Shown here: piece after piece, positions 9,700 to 22,827 of the stretch | Layout: each line of letters begins with the position of its first letter | How positions within the stretch are numbered: position 1 is the first letter of the stretch | DNA from: Membranipora membranacea | Taxonomy: Eukaryota; Bryozoa; Gymnolaemata; Cheilostomatida; Membraniporidae | Assembly: GCA_914767715.1 (NCBI GenBank) | Contig: OU612072.1 | Location: forward strand, 620,001 to 684,000 | DNA: 64,000 nucleotides | Direction of reading: 5' to 3' | Translations under genes and position numbers: made by a program | The notes under the pieces: model-generated | Database searches by the model: none | What the model was told of the DNA's origin: nothing | The model's input: the letters and a program-made list of their open reading frames with translations, nothing else

Positions 9700-11199
9700 G
9701 AATACGAACCCTGGGCTCTGACTTGCTGAACCAGAGTTAATGTGATGATCACTTCCATTATCACCGACAGTGTTGTTATACCACAACTAATTGCCATTCC
9801 CGTTTAGATGGGAAAGCCTCCTTCTGAATAACTGAATAATAGGGAAAATCCATCAACTAGAAACAACAATCAAAATCAACAACAAACCTGGACAAGACAA
9901 TGTGTGGAGCATTATTATCTCATTGTGGGTGACATTTCGACATAGAATTGTGTATTAGCATTGTTGTTATCATTGACTTGTGGTCAACATACCAGGCTTG
10001 TTATTGATATCACGATCATGTCTGAGTCTAAAAGGTATAAGCGGCCCAGTCAACACTAAGCCATCAATCAACCATATCAAATGCATATATAGTTGATACC
10101 ATTAAACAGTTTTTTGTCCGTATTAATATGAAGAGCAGTAGTGACCATTTATATGAAGATGGAATGTGCTGATTAAATTGTGGGATACAATACCCGGTTC
10201 AATAATCTGCTCAGAAATTTCACTCAATAACTGCCCATTTTCAGTGATATTTGGGTGGGAGTTCAAATCATCCATGAAAATAATATATGCTCATCATATG
10301 CTGACGCTGTCTTTCCAGCTGATCAGCTTTGAAACAAACCCGAAACTGACTCTCTGGGACCACTAGAAACTGTGTAACAAAGCATTGAAGTTTATTCTTA
10401 CAGTATTTACTTGCTTGAACGAAGAGTCCTGGTCTGAGGTCACATCAGGCTTTTTTTTTATATATGAACTGTGTTAAACCAAATTCTTTCCATTTCAGAA
10501 TATCGGGTAATCTGTGTTTTATTTGCGCTTGATTAATAGCTTTGATGGCAAAGGCTGGTTTCATTAAACTATGATGAAAGTACTGTTCAGTACAAATCCG
10601 AAAACTATGTGCTGATTTGATAAATGCAGAAATTCTCTGTTTTGTTGGCCCACTACTTGTAGGCATACATATAGTAGGCCTAGGAACTACTGACTAGTAC
10701 CAGTGCAGGGCACACTGCATATGGCCTACAGTTGAACCAGCAGGCCCTAGATCTAGGCCACTATACTTTCATAACATAGACCTTCCTGCATCATTGCAGC
10801 TACTTTGGTCAGTACTTCCTTACATCAATGATCAATTAGCTGTTAGTTTGATTGATGATGGACCAATAATTTTCCAAAATACAGTAGGCCTATGTTGGTC
10901 AAAAGTTTTCAGAAGAGGCTTTTGCTAACTAACAATCAATCACAATAAGGTACACAGGTCGATTCAATCCCCTGTTTCTCCATAGTAGTGGCCATAGCAT
11001 AGTCACTCATTCGATCACCAATAACAGTTACATCAATGAACTGGAAGTGGAACACCACAGGTTACAATTCCACGGCAATGAGTAATAACCTACAATCAAT
11101 CTAGTATGTACTTTATTGAGTCGGTGGTTTTGGTAGCAGTGCAGCTGCCCATACCATGCCTTGTTACTGTCCACCACTATCTATTAATTAGTATTATTA
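9700..11199. other. No supported gene upstream of receptor A
   Basis: The signal-peptide exon and promoter of receptor A should lie here or further right, but I could not pick a convincing ATG-plus-hydrophobic exon ending in phase 1. Short open frames are present without motif support. Confidence 0.4.
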
Positions 11200-11203
11200 T
11201 TAA

Positions 11204-11542
11204 AGGGCAACCAAGGTTTCGCAGCAATGCATTAATGGGTAGTAAATAATGTGCTAGGCAGCATCAGCTTTGTGCATTACGCGATGCAAAACTCAAAGTA
11301 GTTGCTGACTCTAAGCTGGGTAACACTTCAGTTTAGGGGAGGTTACAAGACATTGCTGTAATGATGATAGAGCGCAGGCTAAATATATTCTATTTTAGCT
11401 GAGTTTGAGTACCTGATGGGTGGTACGTTTTACAAGAATTCTGGCTGAATAATCATCCCAATTAGATTTTGTCTTTTTCCCTATGCAGATGGTGCAATCT
11501 GCTATTGATCAATGAGAAGTTGTTTGAAACCTTGGTTGCCCT
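11204..11542. mobile_element. TTAA-flanked MITE with 17-bp perfect terminal inverted repeats
   Basis: Left end AGGGCAACCAAGGTTTC at 11204-11220, right end GAAACCTTGGTTGCCCT at 11526-11542, with TTAA on both sides (11200-11203 and 11543-11546). TTAA targets point to the piggyBac or Kolobok superfamilies. There is no transposase. A diverged piece of the same family lies at about 35641-35745. Confidence 0.8.
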
Positions 11543-12130
11543 TTAATCAATACGTATAATAATTCATTATTATTCAACAAATATTTTACAAACAATCCAC
11601 TCCGAAACATGGGTTTCTGGCAATGTTTGACAGCCCCTGGGCCCGCCCCTTGTGCATTTGTACAACAAAAACTAAAGGAGGCAGCCAAACATTGCCATAG
11701 ACCCAGGTTTTGTAGTAGATAGACCTGTCTGTGTGTTACAACAAACGACACATTCATTCAACGACAACTGAACCCACCCTGTCACACTAACAGCTGAGAC
11801 TGAGCTTTATCCTTGCTCCCAGTCAGCGTGTCACTCAGTTTGTAATCCGGTAGTCACGGGAACACAATAGTTGTTGTAATTTTAGCACACACTGGGATCA
11901 ATCATTATCAGTCTGTGTATGATTCTTCACCTAACTAAGTCCAAGTCTGACTGAGAGTGTGTTCGTTGTTGGAAACTTGCTGTGACCTTGCTACAATTGG
12001 TGAATTTTAACTTCCTGTTTACTCCGCACAGACACAAGCTGATGCGGCGCAGTTCATAAAAAGACAGGAGGCTTGCTGACCAATGAGAAAGGGGAATTCT
12101 GAGCCTCCTGATTGGTCTGCCATACATATA

Positions 12131-12190
12131 CACGAGAGTTGCCTACCTCCATGTTGAGGTGGGATAACTCATATTCCTATCTTAGTATTC
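12131..12190. repeat. Dispersed repeat fragment (copy near 35583)
   Basis: A block containing GAGTTGCC, TACCTCCATGTTGAGG and TGGGATAACTCA recurs with changes at about 35583-35640. Both copies are near TTAA-MITE pieces, so they may be parts of one longer element. Confidence 0.5.
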
Positions 12191-12899
12191 ATTTTAAACC
12201 ACAGAATTTTACTAAGTCAATGATTGTGAAACGTAACAGAATTGAGTTCAGGAGGGTTTTTTTCAGGCAGGTATACTATACTTTGGTCCAAACCCCCCTT
12301 AACCAAACATGTCTCAGACTGACCATACACATACATACCATGGTGGGCTAGCAGAAAATGATAATGATCACTCCGAATTAGTCTCGCTCTCTGCGACGGG
12401 CTTACTGATTAGTTTTTTTGTCTTTTCCTTTATGTCATTAAGATATGATTGTTCTTCTATGTAACCTGATAACTGATCACCAGCTCCATGGAGGAACAAT
12501 TACCTCACATTACCACAGGCAACACTTACTTGCTAGGGCAACAGACGTAACATTTATTCAGCATAACACATATAGATGCCAGTAAAGTATTGAAAAAAAT
12601 ATATATATCCGCACTTAAAGCCATGACTGAAATTCATGTATTCTTTATGCCTGTTGCCACAGGCTAGGCCAATAGGAATAATGGAGTGTATGTATGTATG
12701 TAAGAAACAGAAAGAATATTAGATCACCTCTCCCGCTAACATGTTAATTTTAGACTGAATATCGCTTCTTCTGGTAAAGGTTCCAGCAATGTTTCAGGCC
12801 CATCTATTGGTAATCATTCTGTGTCATAAATCGTATAACCAGATTTTCAACATTGGCAGGAACCTTAACCTGCCACAGGAAGATAGATCTACAAGTGTC

Positions 12900-14170
12900 A
12901 AAAGGTACTGGTATTGAGGATGTTAATTCTAGTTGTTCGATCAGCTGCGAGTGACTAGTTTTGTGGTCTGACCACGGGATTTTATTATAAAATAATGCAC
13001 GCGGCCTTGCGTTGGACGGCTTTGAGCTTTGATGTTTGTGACTGCGTCAGGCTACCATCCCATACTGATGATGTGTATTCTAGCATGGGCCAGATAAGTA
13101 TGGAGTAAGCATTTGCTCTGAGATGTTTCAGAGACTAGTGTATTGATCTTCTTATATGAACTCTAAACAGCTTGATGTTTTGTAAGAAATATACTTTGAG
13201 TTTTCCTTTCATTTAAGAGAGCTCTCCAGCTTTAATCCAAAGTATTTTACGCCGTTTGATTTATGCATGTTTGTTTCATCAATGAACTAAACCCTTTAGT
13301 TCATGGGGAATGGAGAATGGGGATGGGGAATGGTAGCTATTGTTAGTTCTCTTTCTGGTAAATTAAACATGTTTGCACTTGAAAGGATTGAACTCTATCT
13401 TCCAGCTACTCTCCCATAATTCGAGGGTCTCTAAATCTTTTTGGAGCTGATGGAGGTTTCCATTAGTCAAATAGATGACAATATCGTTTGCTATCTTGCG
13501 GGTTTTGGATATTACTGAGTCAGGTAAGTCGTTTATCCGTACTCCAGGAACAGGAATGGGCCAATTACAGAGCCCTGGGAGACACCAGATGATATTTGGC
13601 ATGGGCTAGAACTTTGACCATCAACTGTGACTCCCTGGGATCGACTTTTTAGTAGACTCTGTACCCAGGAATTAATTTGAGGAGTAACTTCAATATTAGC
13701 GAGTTTCTGAATAAACTTATTGTGATCGATTTCGTCAAAAGCTTCACTGAAGTCGAGGAAAAAGGCATTCACTTCCTTACCTTGGTAAAGCTGCCGTGAT
13801 ATGTCTCAGTTCTGTCAGCTGGCTTGCACAACATCTGAATTTTGGGAGCTTTTTTGTCAATTGACTAGTTACAATGTGTTCCATGATTTTGCAGCTTACA
13901 CAGGTGAGACTGATGGGCCGGTAGTTTGATTGAGATATTTATCACTCTTTTTGTAAAGTGGAGTGACGCAAGCTTTTTTCCAATCTCCAGGGACAGCAGC
14001 TTGTTGAGTGAACTTTGTATGGGCATTACTAGTGGTGAAACAAGCACGTCTGCATGTTCTTTAAGCAAGCGGAGGCTTACATCATCATGCCCTGTGGCTT
14101 TGTATGGATTACGCTGTTGAAGTCTTGCTTTGATGCCTTCAGCATTGATGGTGCTTTGTAGCATTTCGCT
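12900..14170 (-). pseudogene. LINE reverse transcriptase remnant
   Basis: Fragments in several frames read in order down the minus strand: a pre-RT block with NPYKATGHDDVSLRLLK, then FFLDFSEAFDEIDH, then SSGVSQGSVIGPFLF, then INDLPDSV and an ADDT-box relic (ANDIVIY), then the FNPFKCKHV thumb region, and further C-terminal pieces down to about 12900. These are the ordered motifs of a jockey/CR1-type non-LTR polymerase. Frameshifts, stops and loss of the catalytic aspartates show it is dead. Confidence 0.8.
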
Positions 14171-14708
14171 CGATTGTGATGGATTTTCTTGTTCTAACCA
14201 TGTGAAAATTAAAATGGATCACGGGGTGTTCTGGGTTAAAATGGTACTTAAAATCATAAAAAATAAAGAAGCTGCGGCATTTTTTCTAAGTATAGCATCG
14301 TTTTAGTCTGATACTGCTGATTGTTTGTGTGGAGTCATTTAAATATTTCTTTTGTGCTGTGGATGAATGACGATTTAAGGACCACAGCAATATATTGTCT
14401 GGCAGCTATTCTTTGCAGTAATTATGCAATATTTTCACATTTAGAAAATTCAGAGCACTTCTGGGTAAGCATTCTGTATAGTGTTAGGAATTGTCCTACT
14501 TTCACATCTATGAACTATGAGGCCTAGTGCTGTGTCAACCTAATATGCTAATGTTGTAATTTCAGATTCGAGCTTGTGGTTCAGCTCGGGGTTGCCTGCG
14601 AGCCTTAATAAAAGCTGTTGTATGGTACTTGTTCTAGGCTAGCATCTAGTTACATCATCTTAATTTCAATTGAAGCAGAGAAAACAGAAATTAAATAATT
14701 AACAACAT

Positions 14709-14829
14709 TTTATTGTGGAGCAACAGCGAGATAACAATATAATATTATATATATATGTATGAACGCAACGGTAATCTGCATCGTCCGATTCTTTGTGGCA
14801 GGTTCTCTGGTCTTCTTGGCCCTCTTCAA
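14709..14829 (-). other. Candidate 3'-terminal exon with polyadenylation signal
   Basis: A good acceptor (ctctttttcag, exon from 14829) is followed by a 120-base stretch ending near AATAAA on the minus strand (14709-14714). Two frames stay open through most of it, one Lys/Arg-rich (LKRAKKTREPATKNR) and one acidic. I do not recognise either, and the upstream exons were not found. It could be a real last exon or chance. Confidence 0.25.
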
Positions 14830-15039
14830 CTGAAAAAGAGAAGCAATCGCTTAATATATAAATAGGAGTCAACTGGACATTCAATCATATTCGAACAATA
14901 TTATGTGCACATAGATTCCAGTTTATGTCTGGCATGGGACCAAAGGAAAGAGATTGCAATCTCACCTGCTGATATCCTAGAGTGACAACTCTGGCTAGCG
15001 TAGAGTTGGTGCTGAACTGCTGCTATGAGCTAATGTAAT

Positions 15040-15250
15040 GTTAGTTTTAGACTCTCCAATATATTTGGAGGCGGTTTACTCAACCACCCATAAGTCAAAT
15101 AGTCGAAATAGGAGGATTGCTCGAATTTTTCTAGATGATACAAGCCTAAAAAGACCTCGTGCTGCAAGGTTTATTTCAGACTTTCCAATAGATATGAAGT
15201 AGCTTTATTCAACTAGCCATAAGTCAAATTGATTTTGAGGATAACATGAG
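15040..15250. repeat. Diverged tandem duplication, about 128-bp unit
   Basis: Two copies of a block containing a CTCCAATA or TTCCAATA start and an AACNNNCCATAAGTCAAAT end occur at about 15052-15101 and 15180-15229. No coding content is seen from 14830 to about 16400. Confidence 0.5.
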
Positions 15251-16409
15251 TTATCTATGAGTTACTCGACAGAAATCAGATCTCTGCTATAAGGTAGAAC
15301 TAGATCTGCCACTTAGATTTGAAGAAAGATTTGATAGAAATTCACTTGACTAATAAAGATTAGAAGTCTTTTATTGGTCTGAAAATTTCTCAAGCTCATT
15401 CTGCGCATGCTCAGCTCTGGGCATGAGCTGATCTCTGCAAAATTGAGTCTCGGAATTCCGAAGCCATCTGATTGGCTACCTGCTATGGTGGCACACTCCC
15501 CAATGCATGCGGAATTGTCAGCAAGAGTTATCTTCTACTGTCACCATTAGCTGAATTCGATTGGCAGTTCATGCAGGGGGTGTCTCATTTTCCCTGACCA
15601 AAATTGCAATCAGAACCCAAACTAAACTCATTGTTCTTGCACATGTGCAAATTAAAGTCACGCAGGATGCATACTTAGCCTTACGACATCTGTTTTGTGG
15701 TAATGATAGCCTAGTTAATCAGTGATCTACATGCCCAGTCAGATCACGAGAGTCAGCATGTCTCAAGCTATCAACAGGTAATTTATTATTGGATGTGAAA
15801 GTGTAGTAAGCTCAATCCCTGTTAAGGAGGAGTTGTTTGTGTGTAAAAGGTATCAAGGTTCATGAGAAATCCAAGCCAAAATTTGTAATAAATTAATAAA
15901 TAATTTTCATTTAGGACGATTGTGGTGAAATTGGTAATAATTATAAAGATTCTTTGCGAAAGAAATTAGTATGTAATTCACCATCGAAAGATACAGCAAA
16001 TTTCACATTGTGGCCGATTTTGCCTTGTTCACAATAAAATATGCTTTTCCGAGAATAAATATTGAAGTGCCACCATAATTGATGGTCATAAAAAAACAAT
16101 GCTACAACAATATAATAATCTTAAAATGGAAATCTGTCTAATGCACATATTCTAGATCACCCTGTAAGACCTATAACAATAACCCGTAGATTCGGTAAGA
16201 TAAAGATCCTGGCAAAGTTATATCATCGCTAATGTTAGACGAACTAGCTGCAACAACACGACAACATGCGATCTAATATACCTACAGATGATGGCCGCTG
16301 GCTCTCTGGCTTAGTTGAATACAAAAAAAAAACTTATTCAAAATAGATTCCTGACAAAATTCTGTCAATTTTACATAAGAAGTCTTGTTTATAAAAAAGA
16401 TGCCTGCTT

Positions 16410-16809
16410 TTGAACTGTTTTTATCACAGCTTATTTCTATCTTGCATTGCCACTTCTGAAACCTGGTTTTCATGTTTTAAAGTCTTACCAAAATATTTTT
16501 TAAAAGGCTACCATCTACATTGTAGTACTCTACCTCAGGGTGTTGGCAGAGGTGTGTGTATGTATATGTCAGAGAAGTTGGACGCTGGTATGACAGACGT
16601 ACGATAGACTGGAGCGGAGGCTATTATTGTCCCGATCGGGTGCTCTGGTAGGTTAATCACTACTGTACTGGCGATGTATAGGACCCCATCTGTACAGCCA
16701 TCGGTCTTTCTGGATGAATTTTTGGTTTTGTTGCCTACCCTCCAATAAAACCCTGTAGTTGTTGGCGATCTCAATTTTGACTTAAATATGGAAAATACCT
16801 TAGGCAATA
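16410..16809 (+). pseudogene. LINE endonuclease remnant, 5' part
   Basis: The plus-strand frames read CIATSETWFS, then GVGRGVCMYMSEKLDAG, then a frame break, then PIGCSGRLITTVLAMYR and PVVVGDLNFDLN. These are the ordered motifs of an APE-type LINE endonuclease (ETWF, GGVxxYxS, GDFN). It stops abruptly at the Gypsy element and resumes at 23889. Confidence 0.75.
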
Positions 16810-16962
16810 TTACAAGTCTCTTATATTGCTGAGAGTTAATAATTGTATTCTTGTACAATAAGATAGAATAACCAAGATGGCTGACAAAATATATAACATG
16901 TGCTTGACTTTTGGAGTTGTCTTCCAAAAGATCAAGATGACACAACTCTTAACTATATAACA
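16810..16962 (-). repeat. Gypsy 3' LTR
   Basis: On the minus strand it begins TGTTATATAGTTAAGAG directly after a purine tract and ends near GAGACTTGTAA. Only a few differences separate it from the 5' copy at 23736-23888. Confidence 0.75.
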
Positions 16963-17309
16963 TCTTCTCTTTTCTCCATACAATGCAAAAGTTTTATGAG
17001 GAACTCAAAATAAGAAAACAATGGTATCTGGAATAGCATTGTAACTGTGTATGGGGTAGTAGCTACAGTCCAGCACAGTCAATATAATAAGCTTTGGATT
17101 TTCCATTCCGGCTTTGTAATAATGTTGTGGTGCGGCAGATAGCTGTATTCTCTGCTAATGTTACGGTGTCATATTTTCTTTATACTCTGCGTCACTAGGT
17201 TTCTTCAAAGTTTAATGATGATAAGTTTCACCGAATCGTGTAGGTTGTCTTCTCTCCCTTCTCGGACGACTTTTATAAGATTCGGCCTGTTCAACATCAT
17301 GTGGTTCAC

Positions 17310-18374
17310 TCACTCCAATTCAGTATTCACTTGGCCTCGAGGAGCATCAGTACTGTTTGCACTGTAACCACTTGCTGCACCCGATTCTGTAACAGAAACA
17401 TTCACAGAAGGTAGCGCCTGTTTCAGTTTACTAGCATTTCTATCAAAAACTCTACCGTCAGGTCTTCTCAGGGTTATGTTGGAACCACTTACATTTGTAA
17501 CTTGTCCTGGGACTGGATTGTAACGTGAGTCAGACTTATTTTGGACAACATTTTCTACAAAAACAGCATCCCCTGCTTTTATACCATGATCTATTTCCAT
17601 TTGATATGCGCCCTCGTACTCTGCATCTCTGTCGCGCACCTGCTGATCTGCTCTTGGTGCTAACACTGCATCAGGTAACAAAACCCTGACTTTGCGTCCA
17701 AATGTCAACTCATTTGGAGATTTCCCTGTTCCTGGATGTTCTAAATTATGGTAGGCCTGAAGATACTTCCTAATTTCACTCTTGTAGCTGCCGCTATCTT
17801 TAGAATAAGCGATCTCTATGCGCTTCCCAAATGACCTATTTTGTCACTCTATTTCACCATTAGCCTGTGGCCACCTTGGAGTGACATTAAATACATCTAT
17901 CCCTCTGACCTTACAATAATCATGGAACTTCTCACGAAATTGGCCCCCGCTGTCGGCGCAGATACTATAGGGACACCCATGAGTGAAAAATATATCATCG
18001 AGGGCATTGGCTGTTTTCTCAACTGTGATCATCCTTAAGTACCTAATCTCAACATATCTAGAATAGTAATCAACTACAGCAAGAATATATTCACCACTTG
18101 GAAGGGGACCATGAAAATCAACTGCAACCGCTTGCCATGGACCACTAGGGAGCTCTGTTGGCTTGATTTCGACTAGTGTCCTGGAGCTATCGGTTATTTG
18201 ACAATCTATGCAGCCCTTAACATACCGCTCTATTGTTTGATCCATGCGTGGCCAGTAAACTCTTGACCTTAGAGCAGCCTTGGTTCCAACAATTCCTAAA
18301 TGACCTTCATGTGCAAGCTCTATGGCTCTCAATCTCAGTGATTCTGGAAGGACAATCCTATTGCCCCGTAGCAC
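17310..18374 (-). pseudogene. Gypsy integrase and C-terminal pol region
   Basis: The frame at 17844-18374 carries an HHCC-type start (HEGHLG, then CIDCQ), and the core residues of the D,D,E triad in AVDFHGPL, CADSGGQF and PQANGEIE. A stop follows the last motif. Pol resumes at 17310-17708 with a C-terminal domain (VRVLLPDAVLAPRA, NPVPGQV, ITLRRPDGRVFDRNASKL). The element could not make full-length pol without repairing these breaks. Confidence 0.8.
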
Positions 18375-19766
18375 TAACTTACCGAGACTCTCTCGATCTC
18401 ATGAGCAGTCAATGCTTTCAGCTGATTATGTTCTACGACTGTTCTTACCTGGAGAAACACATCATCCTGGCACTTGGTGACACCTGACCTGAATGTCTTA
18501 CAACTCACCAGTCGAGATAGAGGGTCAGCTATGTTAGCTTCACCTTTTATGTACTTCACCTCAAACAAGAATGGTTGGAGTCTTAGAGCCCAGCGGTCAA
18601 CCCTTGCACTAGTTGGCTTTTGTGCCTTATCACCATATATAGTCAATAATGGTTCATGGTCTGTCATGAGGGTGAACTTTGTACCTACCAGATAATCGCT
18701 GAAATGTTCACACCCCCACACCAAAGCTAGGGCTTCCTTTTCATTCTGACTGTATCTTATCTCAACATCACTCAGACTCCTGTTTCCAAATGCTATAACA
18801 ACTTCTCCCTCCCCTTGAGTCTGGAGCAAAACAGCACCCAAACCCACAGGCCCGGCATCGCATATTAACTGGGTTGGACACTGAGGATCAAAGAATGCTA
18901 GTTTAACATGTTCCACAGCCAACTGCTTCAGTTTCTCAAAAGCCTCAATTGCCGCAGGACCCATGTGGAAATCTATACCTCTGCATTGATCTTTTATCAA
19001 CTGTCTCAAGGGAGCAGAAATTACAGCCACATTTGGCAGGAACCGATTCATGTACATTATTAAACCGAGGAAGCTACGTACCTCTCCCACCTCTTTGGGC
19101 AGTCTGAAGTTTTGGGCAGCTTCAACCTTCTTCTTTGAAGGACTAACACCTGATGCATCAATTTCATGACCTAGGAACTCCAAATGAGAAACACCGAATA
19201 CACACTCAATCAACATTGACATTGAGACCCTTTTGTTTTAGTCTCTCCAACAACAACAACAGGCTTCTGTCATGGAGCTCTTTGTCATCTCCTGACACAA
19301 TGATATCATCCAGATAAGCTTCCACACAGGGAATATCTCCAACCAGTCTTTGCATTACTGATTGATAAATCTCAGGGGCCGTTGTGACCCCAAAATTCAA
19401 CCTCTTATACCTCCAGAGACCATCAAGAACAGCGAATGTGGTTATCTCACAGGATGACTCCTCAAGTTTGAGCTGATGGAAACCATGTTTCAAATCAACC
19501 TTTGAAAACACCTTTTTTCCATTTAATCTAGTCAACACATCCTCAATAGTAGGCATAGGATGTTTTTCTTTCACAATAGCTTTATTTGCCATCCTCATGT
19601 CAACGCATATTCTCACATCACTACCCTTCGGAGCTATAACTACAGCAGATACCCATTTACTAGGCTTATGGAGCTTCTCAATCACATCAAGGTCCTGGAG
19701 CTCAATAAGCTTTTGCTCAACCTTAGCACGAAGGCCATATGGAACATGACGGGCCTTTTGAACCAC
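18374..19766 (-). pseudogene. Gypsy reverse transcriptase and RNase H
   Basis: RT motifs: FSKVDLKHGFHQLKL and the active-site YLDDIIVSG (frame 19206-19766). RNase H acidic residues are in CDAGPVGLGAVLLQ, NEKEALALVW, MTDHEPL and EANIADPLSR (frame 18374-19222). The RT and RNase H frames overlap out of register at about 19206-19222, which indicates a frameshift inside pol. Confidence 0.85.
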
Positions 19767-19817
19767 TGGTTTAACAGCTGGATCAACACTTAAATGGACA
19801 TCTGAATCGGTTAAGCA

Positions 19818-20505
19818 TCAAAACCCAGTAAACACCTCAGGGAACTGTGAGCTCAACTTTGTATAGCCTGCATCCAAACTTCCATCACCCATCTTGGTAC
19901 CACTTACTTGCCTGACATTAAACACTATCAATCCTAGTGCTTCTGCTACATCACGACTTAGTAAAGACTCTGCATTCTCATCTTCCATTACTACAAACTC
20001 TGCATTACTCACCTTGGTACTTGGATCACTGCAAAGTGAAATATTGGCCAAGAAAACACCTCTTACTGCCAATGGTTTATCTGAACAGTATGACTTTACA
20101 TTTCTAGTCTCTTTCTTGCTCATGCACCTAATACTTTGCTTTTTCATGGCTTCCCAAGTACCCGCACTGACAGAGTTACAGCCACTACCACTATCAATAA
20201 TCATGCTGGTTCCAACACCACCAACTGAGAGTTCACACCATGGGGCATTTTTTTTTCGCCTTACCATGTAGCCATACTTAACATCCCCGTCATATTCTGC
20301 ATTTGCAGACTGTTGCTCATCAGCCACAGACCTGACCTTACGGGAGTTATCACGACCTGACCTGCATACGGCAGCAAAATGATCCTTCTTTTTGCAAATA
20401 TGGCAGGTTGCTCCCCATGCTGGACACATTTTATCACTAGCCTTGTGACCTTTCCTAGCACATCATCTACAGACCCCTGAATCATGTAACCTATTTATCT
20501 CAGCA
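19818..20505 (-). pseudogene. Gypsy gag zinc knuckle and aspartic protease
   Basis: A CHICKKKDHFAAVC knuckle (CX2CX4HX4C) is followed by the protease signature MIIDSGSGCNSVS and the flap-side sequence LLSRDVAEALGLI. The start is cut by the nested TIR element at 20517. A diverged stray copy of part of this region lies at 33488-33720. Confidence 0.8.
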
Positions 20506-20516
20506 GTGCTTTCATG

Positions 20517-22827
20517 GGTAGGTACGAAAAACCGAACCACGAACTCACGAACTACGAACCCTCTAAAAACCGAACTCAGGATTATCCTCTCCTGCTTAAA
20601 TCAATTTGCTCAAAGTTTAAATTGTCAGTAGCCAATGAAATGTCATATTTTTGATAAGTGACCAATAATATAACAGACATCAAATTTTGACTTTTAACAG
20701 AGCTCATTGCATCCTAACGAGGTGCACTAGCTCAAGGTCACTTGATGAAAAATTATGGAGAGCAAGATGGCACAATTTGGTACACACCAAGTAGATGTCA
20801 TTGTCAAATTAGTCATCATGAATCCAAATGAGCTTTTGCATTGGAGAGAGGAATGGTTTGACTATTGGGAGTATGTGGAGCTACTACAGAAGGCTGTAAT
20901 GGAGGACACACCACACTTATTTATTAGAAATGGTCACAGTTTAGTAAATTGGAGCCCCTTTGACTCGTCCCAGGAGGAGCAGAAGGCTGCCTCCTGAATC
21001 ATCACCTCTCAACAGAGTTAACAAGTATGTACTCTGGGTGTTGGTCTTTCTTGAAATATTGTTTTGAAAGTTCATGGCTGTTCTTTGGTTTCAAACAAAG
21101 CATGAGGGGGAAAGTAGGACCTCTAATATACATTAAAATTCTTCTATAAAAAATTGAGCTTATTTACTATATATATAACTATAACTGTTAACTGTTAGGT
21201 CTTACATACACCATTTTGTGCTACTCTAAGAGATATCAGATCAGTGTTGCCTCTCTGAAATTTACATTAGCTTGATCAGGCTTCATCATCTATGAAATGA
21301 TCCTACTAGTATGAAAGTGGTTAGGCAAATACTATATATTAACTGCATATTCTGTAATAACTAACATAAGAAATCTTGTGTTTGTAGATATCCATGCGGG
21401 CCCTTACTCATTACAACCTCAGCTATTGATTTCTCTGACTCGTACCACAGAATTCAAAATCATTTTGGTCTGATGGTCAGACTAACATGCTGTACTATAG
21501 CTGTGTAACGAAGTCAGGTTCAAGCTGTGGTGGCCCGGACTAAATTGATAATGATAATATCCTAGTCTTCTGAAAAGGCCTCATGTAAAACAACTACATA
21601 GTATGTATGTATGTATGTATGTATATATTTGTATCAATTCTCATGATAAAATCAATGTTTCTCTTGTGCTCTGTGTAATTAAGCTGCAAGTTGGGTCAGG
21701 TATGTACCAAAATTGATTGGTGTATTATTCATTTTATCCCAGTCGAGCATGATTGATAATGTAATGTGGTGTGAGCTTCACCAGTCACCATCTAGCCATA
21801 AAAAAGCAAATAATATTAACCGGCAATGAAGAAACGGGGAGCTTGCCTCATTCTGCCCTAAAGCTATGAGTAGAGCGCAGTGAGCAAAAAGTGAGTTTTA
21901 GATTTTAACTGATAATATCATGACATATGATATCAAACACCTCTCTTTGAATTTGATATTTTCTGTTTTTTTAGTTACGCAGTACCAGAAGTCACAGCAC
22001 AATCCTAGTGATAGCTGTTATGCAACAGTGATGGCTTGATAGTTAGCTTACTGTCATTAACAACGTACATTGCCACTATGATTGGATAGGAACTGCTTTA
22101 TGTCCCCGATGGTCTACCATCACATGTGTATTCACAGCCATGAATGCTCACACTTCAGTATTAATCCACCTGAGCCATTACTATTCTCTCAGGCCTTTTT
22201 TCCTGCCTCTAATTTTGCCGCTTTTTCAGGCACCATAATATACAAATAAGTTCATTGAATACACGTGCAAACACCATCAACAGTCTCTTCTCTGAACCAT
22301 TACCTTTATTTGAATGCGCATAAAATATGTTTTCTGATTGGATCACCTTATCACTCAAACAGTGCAATGATCACATAAACAGTATATTTGCAAGCATCAT
22401 TTAGTAAGTAAAAGCATCACTGCGTGCATTTGTGCATAATCACTCAATTATCCAGGATCAGTCGCACCACCATGGTAATAATCACTAAGTTTGAACTTGG
22501 TGGCTCCCAGCTCTCCGGAACCTCTGTCTCAATCTGGAAATCGTTCAGGCCATGATCTAGCCTGGTGTCTCTTCTTTGTTCAGTCGGGGACAAACTCCCT
22601 GTTCCCTTCCCACTCTCCCTGCTCATATGTCCCAAACTCTCTGCTGGGATTGGAGTTGTCCTCTACCATTTGCCAAAGTGCAATAGAGGATAACTGTTCA
22701 TCAAAGTTTTGACTTTTTGTTACAAAGAACATCATTGGCCGAAATTATGTTATCAGACACATTGAAGGTTCGGTTTTTTACAGGTTCGTAGCTTGTGAGT
22801 TCGTGGTTCGGTTTTTCGTACCTACCG
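20517..22827. mobile_element. 2.3-kb TIR DNA transposon nested in Gypsy gag
   Basis: Ends are inverted repeats of about 58 bp: GGTAGGTACGAAAAACCG at the left (from 20517) and its complement at the right (22768-22826), with only a few mismatches. The TIRs carry internal CGAAC repeats. An 11-bp direct repeat GTGCTTTCATG (20506-20516 and 22828-22838) flanks it, and removing the insert joins the gag pieces. The long duplication suggests a Mutator-like element, but no DDE transposase is recognisable. Open frames at 20755-20997 (plus, 80 codons, Trp- and Glu-rich) and 22444-22635 (minus) are not recognised. Confidence 0.75.

Noticed and set aside
9368-9721. Plus-strand 117-codon frame over Ig1 (also the minus frame at 52812-53042)
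   Set aside because: Antisense shadow of the Ig1 exon, appearing in both paralogues because the exon is duplicated.
10166-10366. Possible coding exon on either strand
   Set aside because: The minus strand reads an MDDLNSHPN-like stretch reminiscent of an endonuclease GDFN box, but neighbouring motifs are absent.
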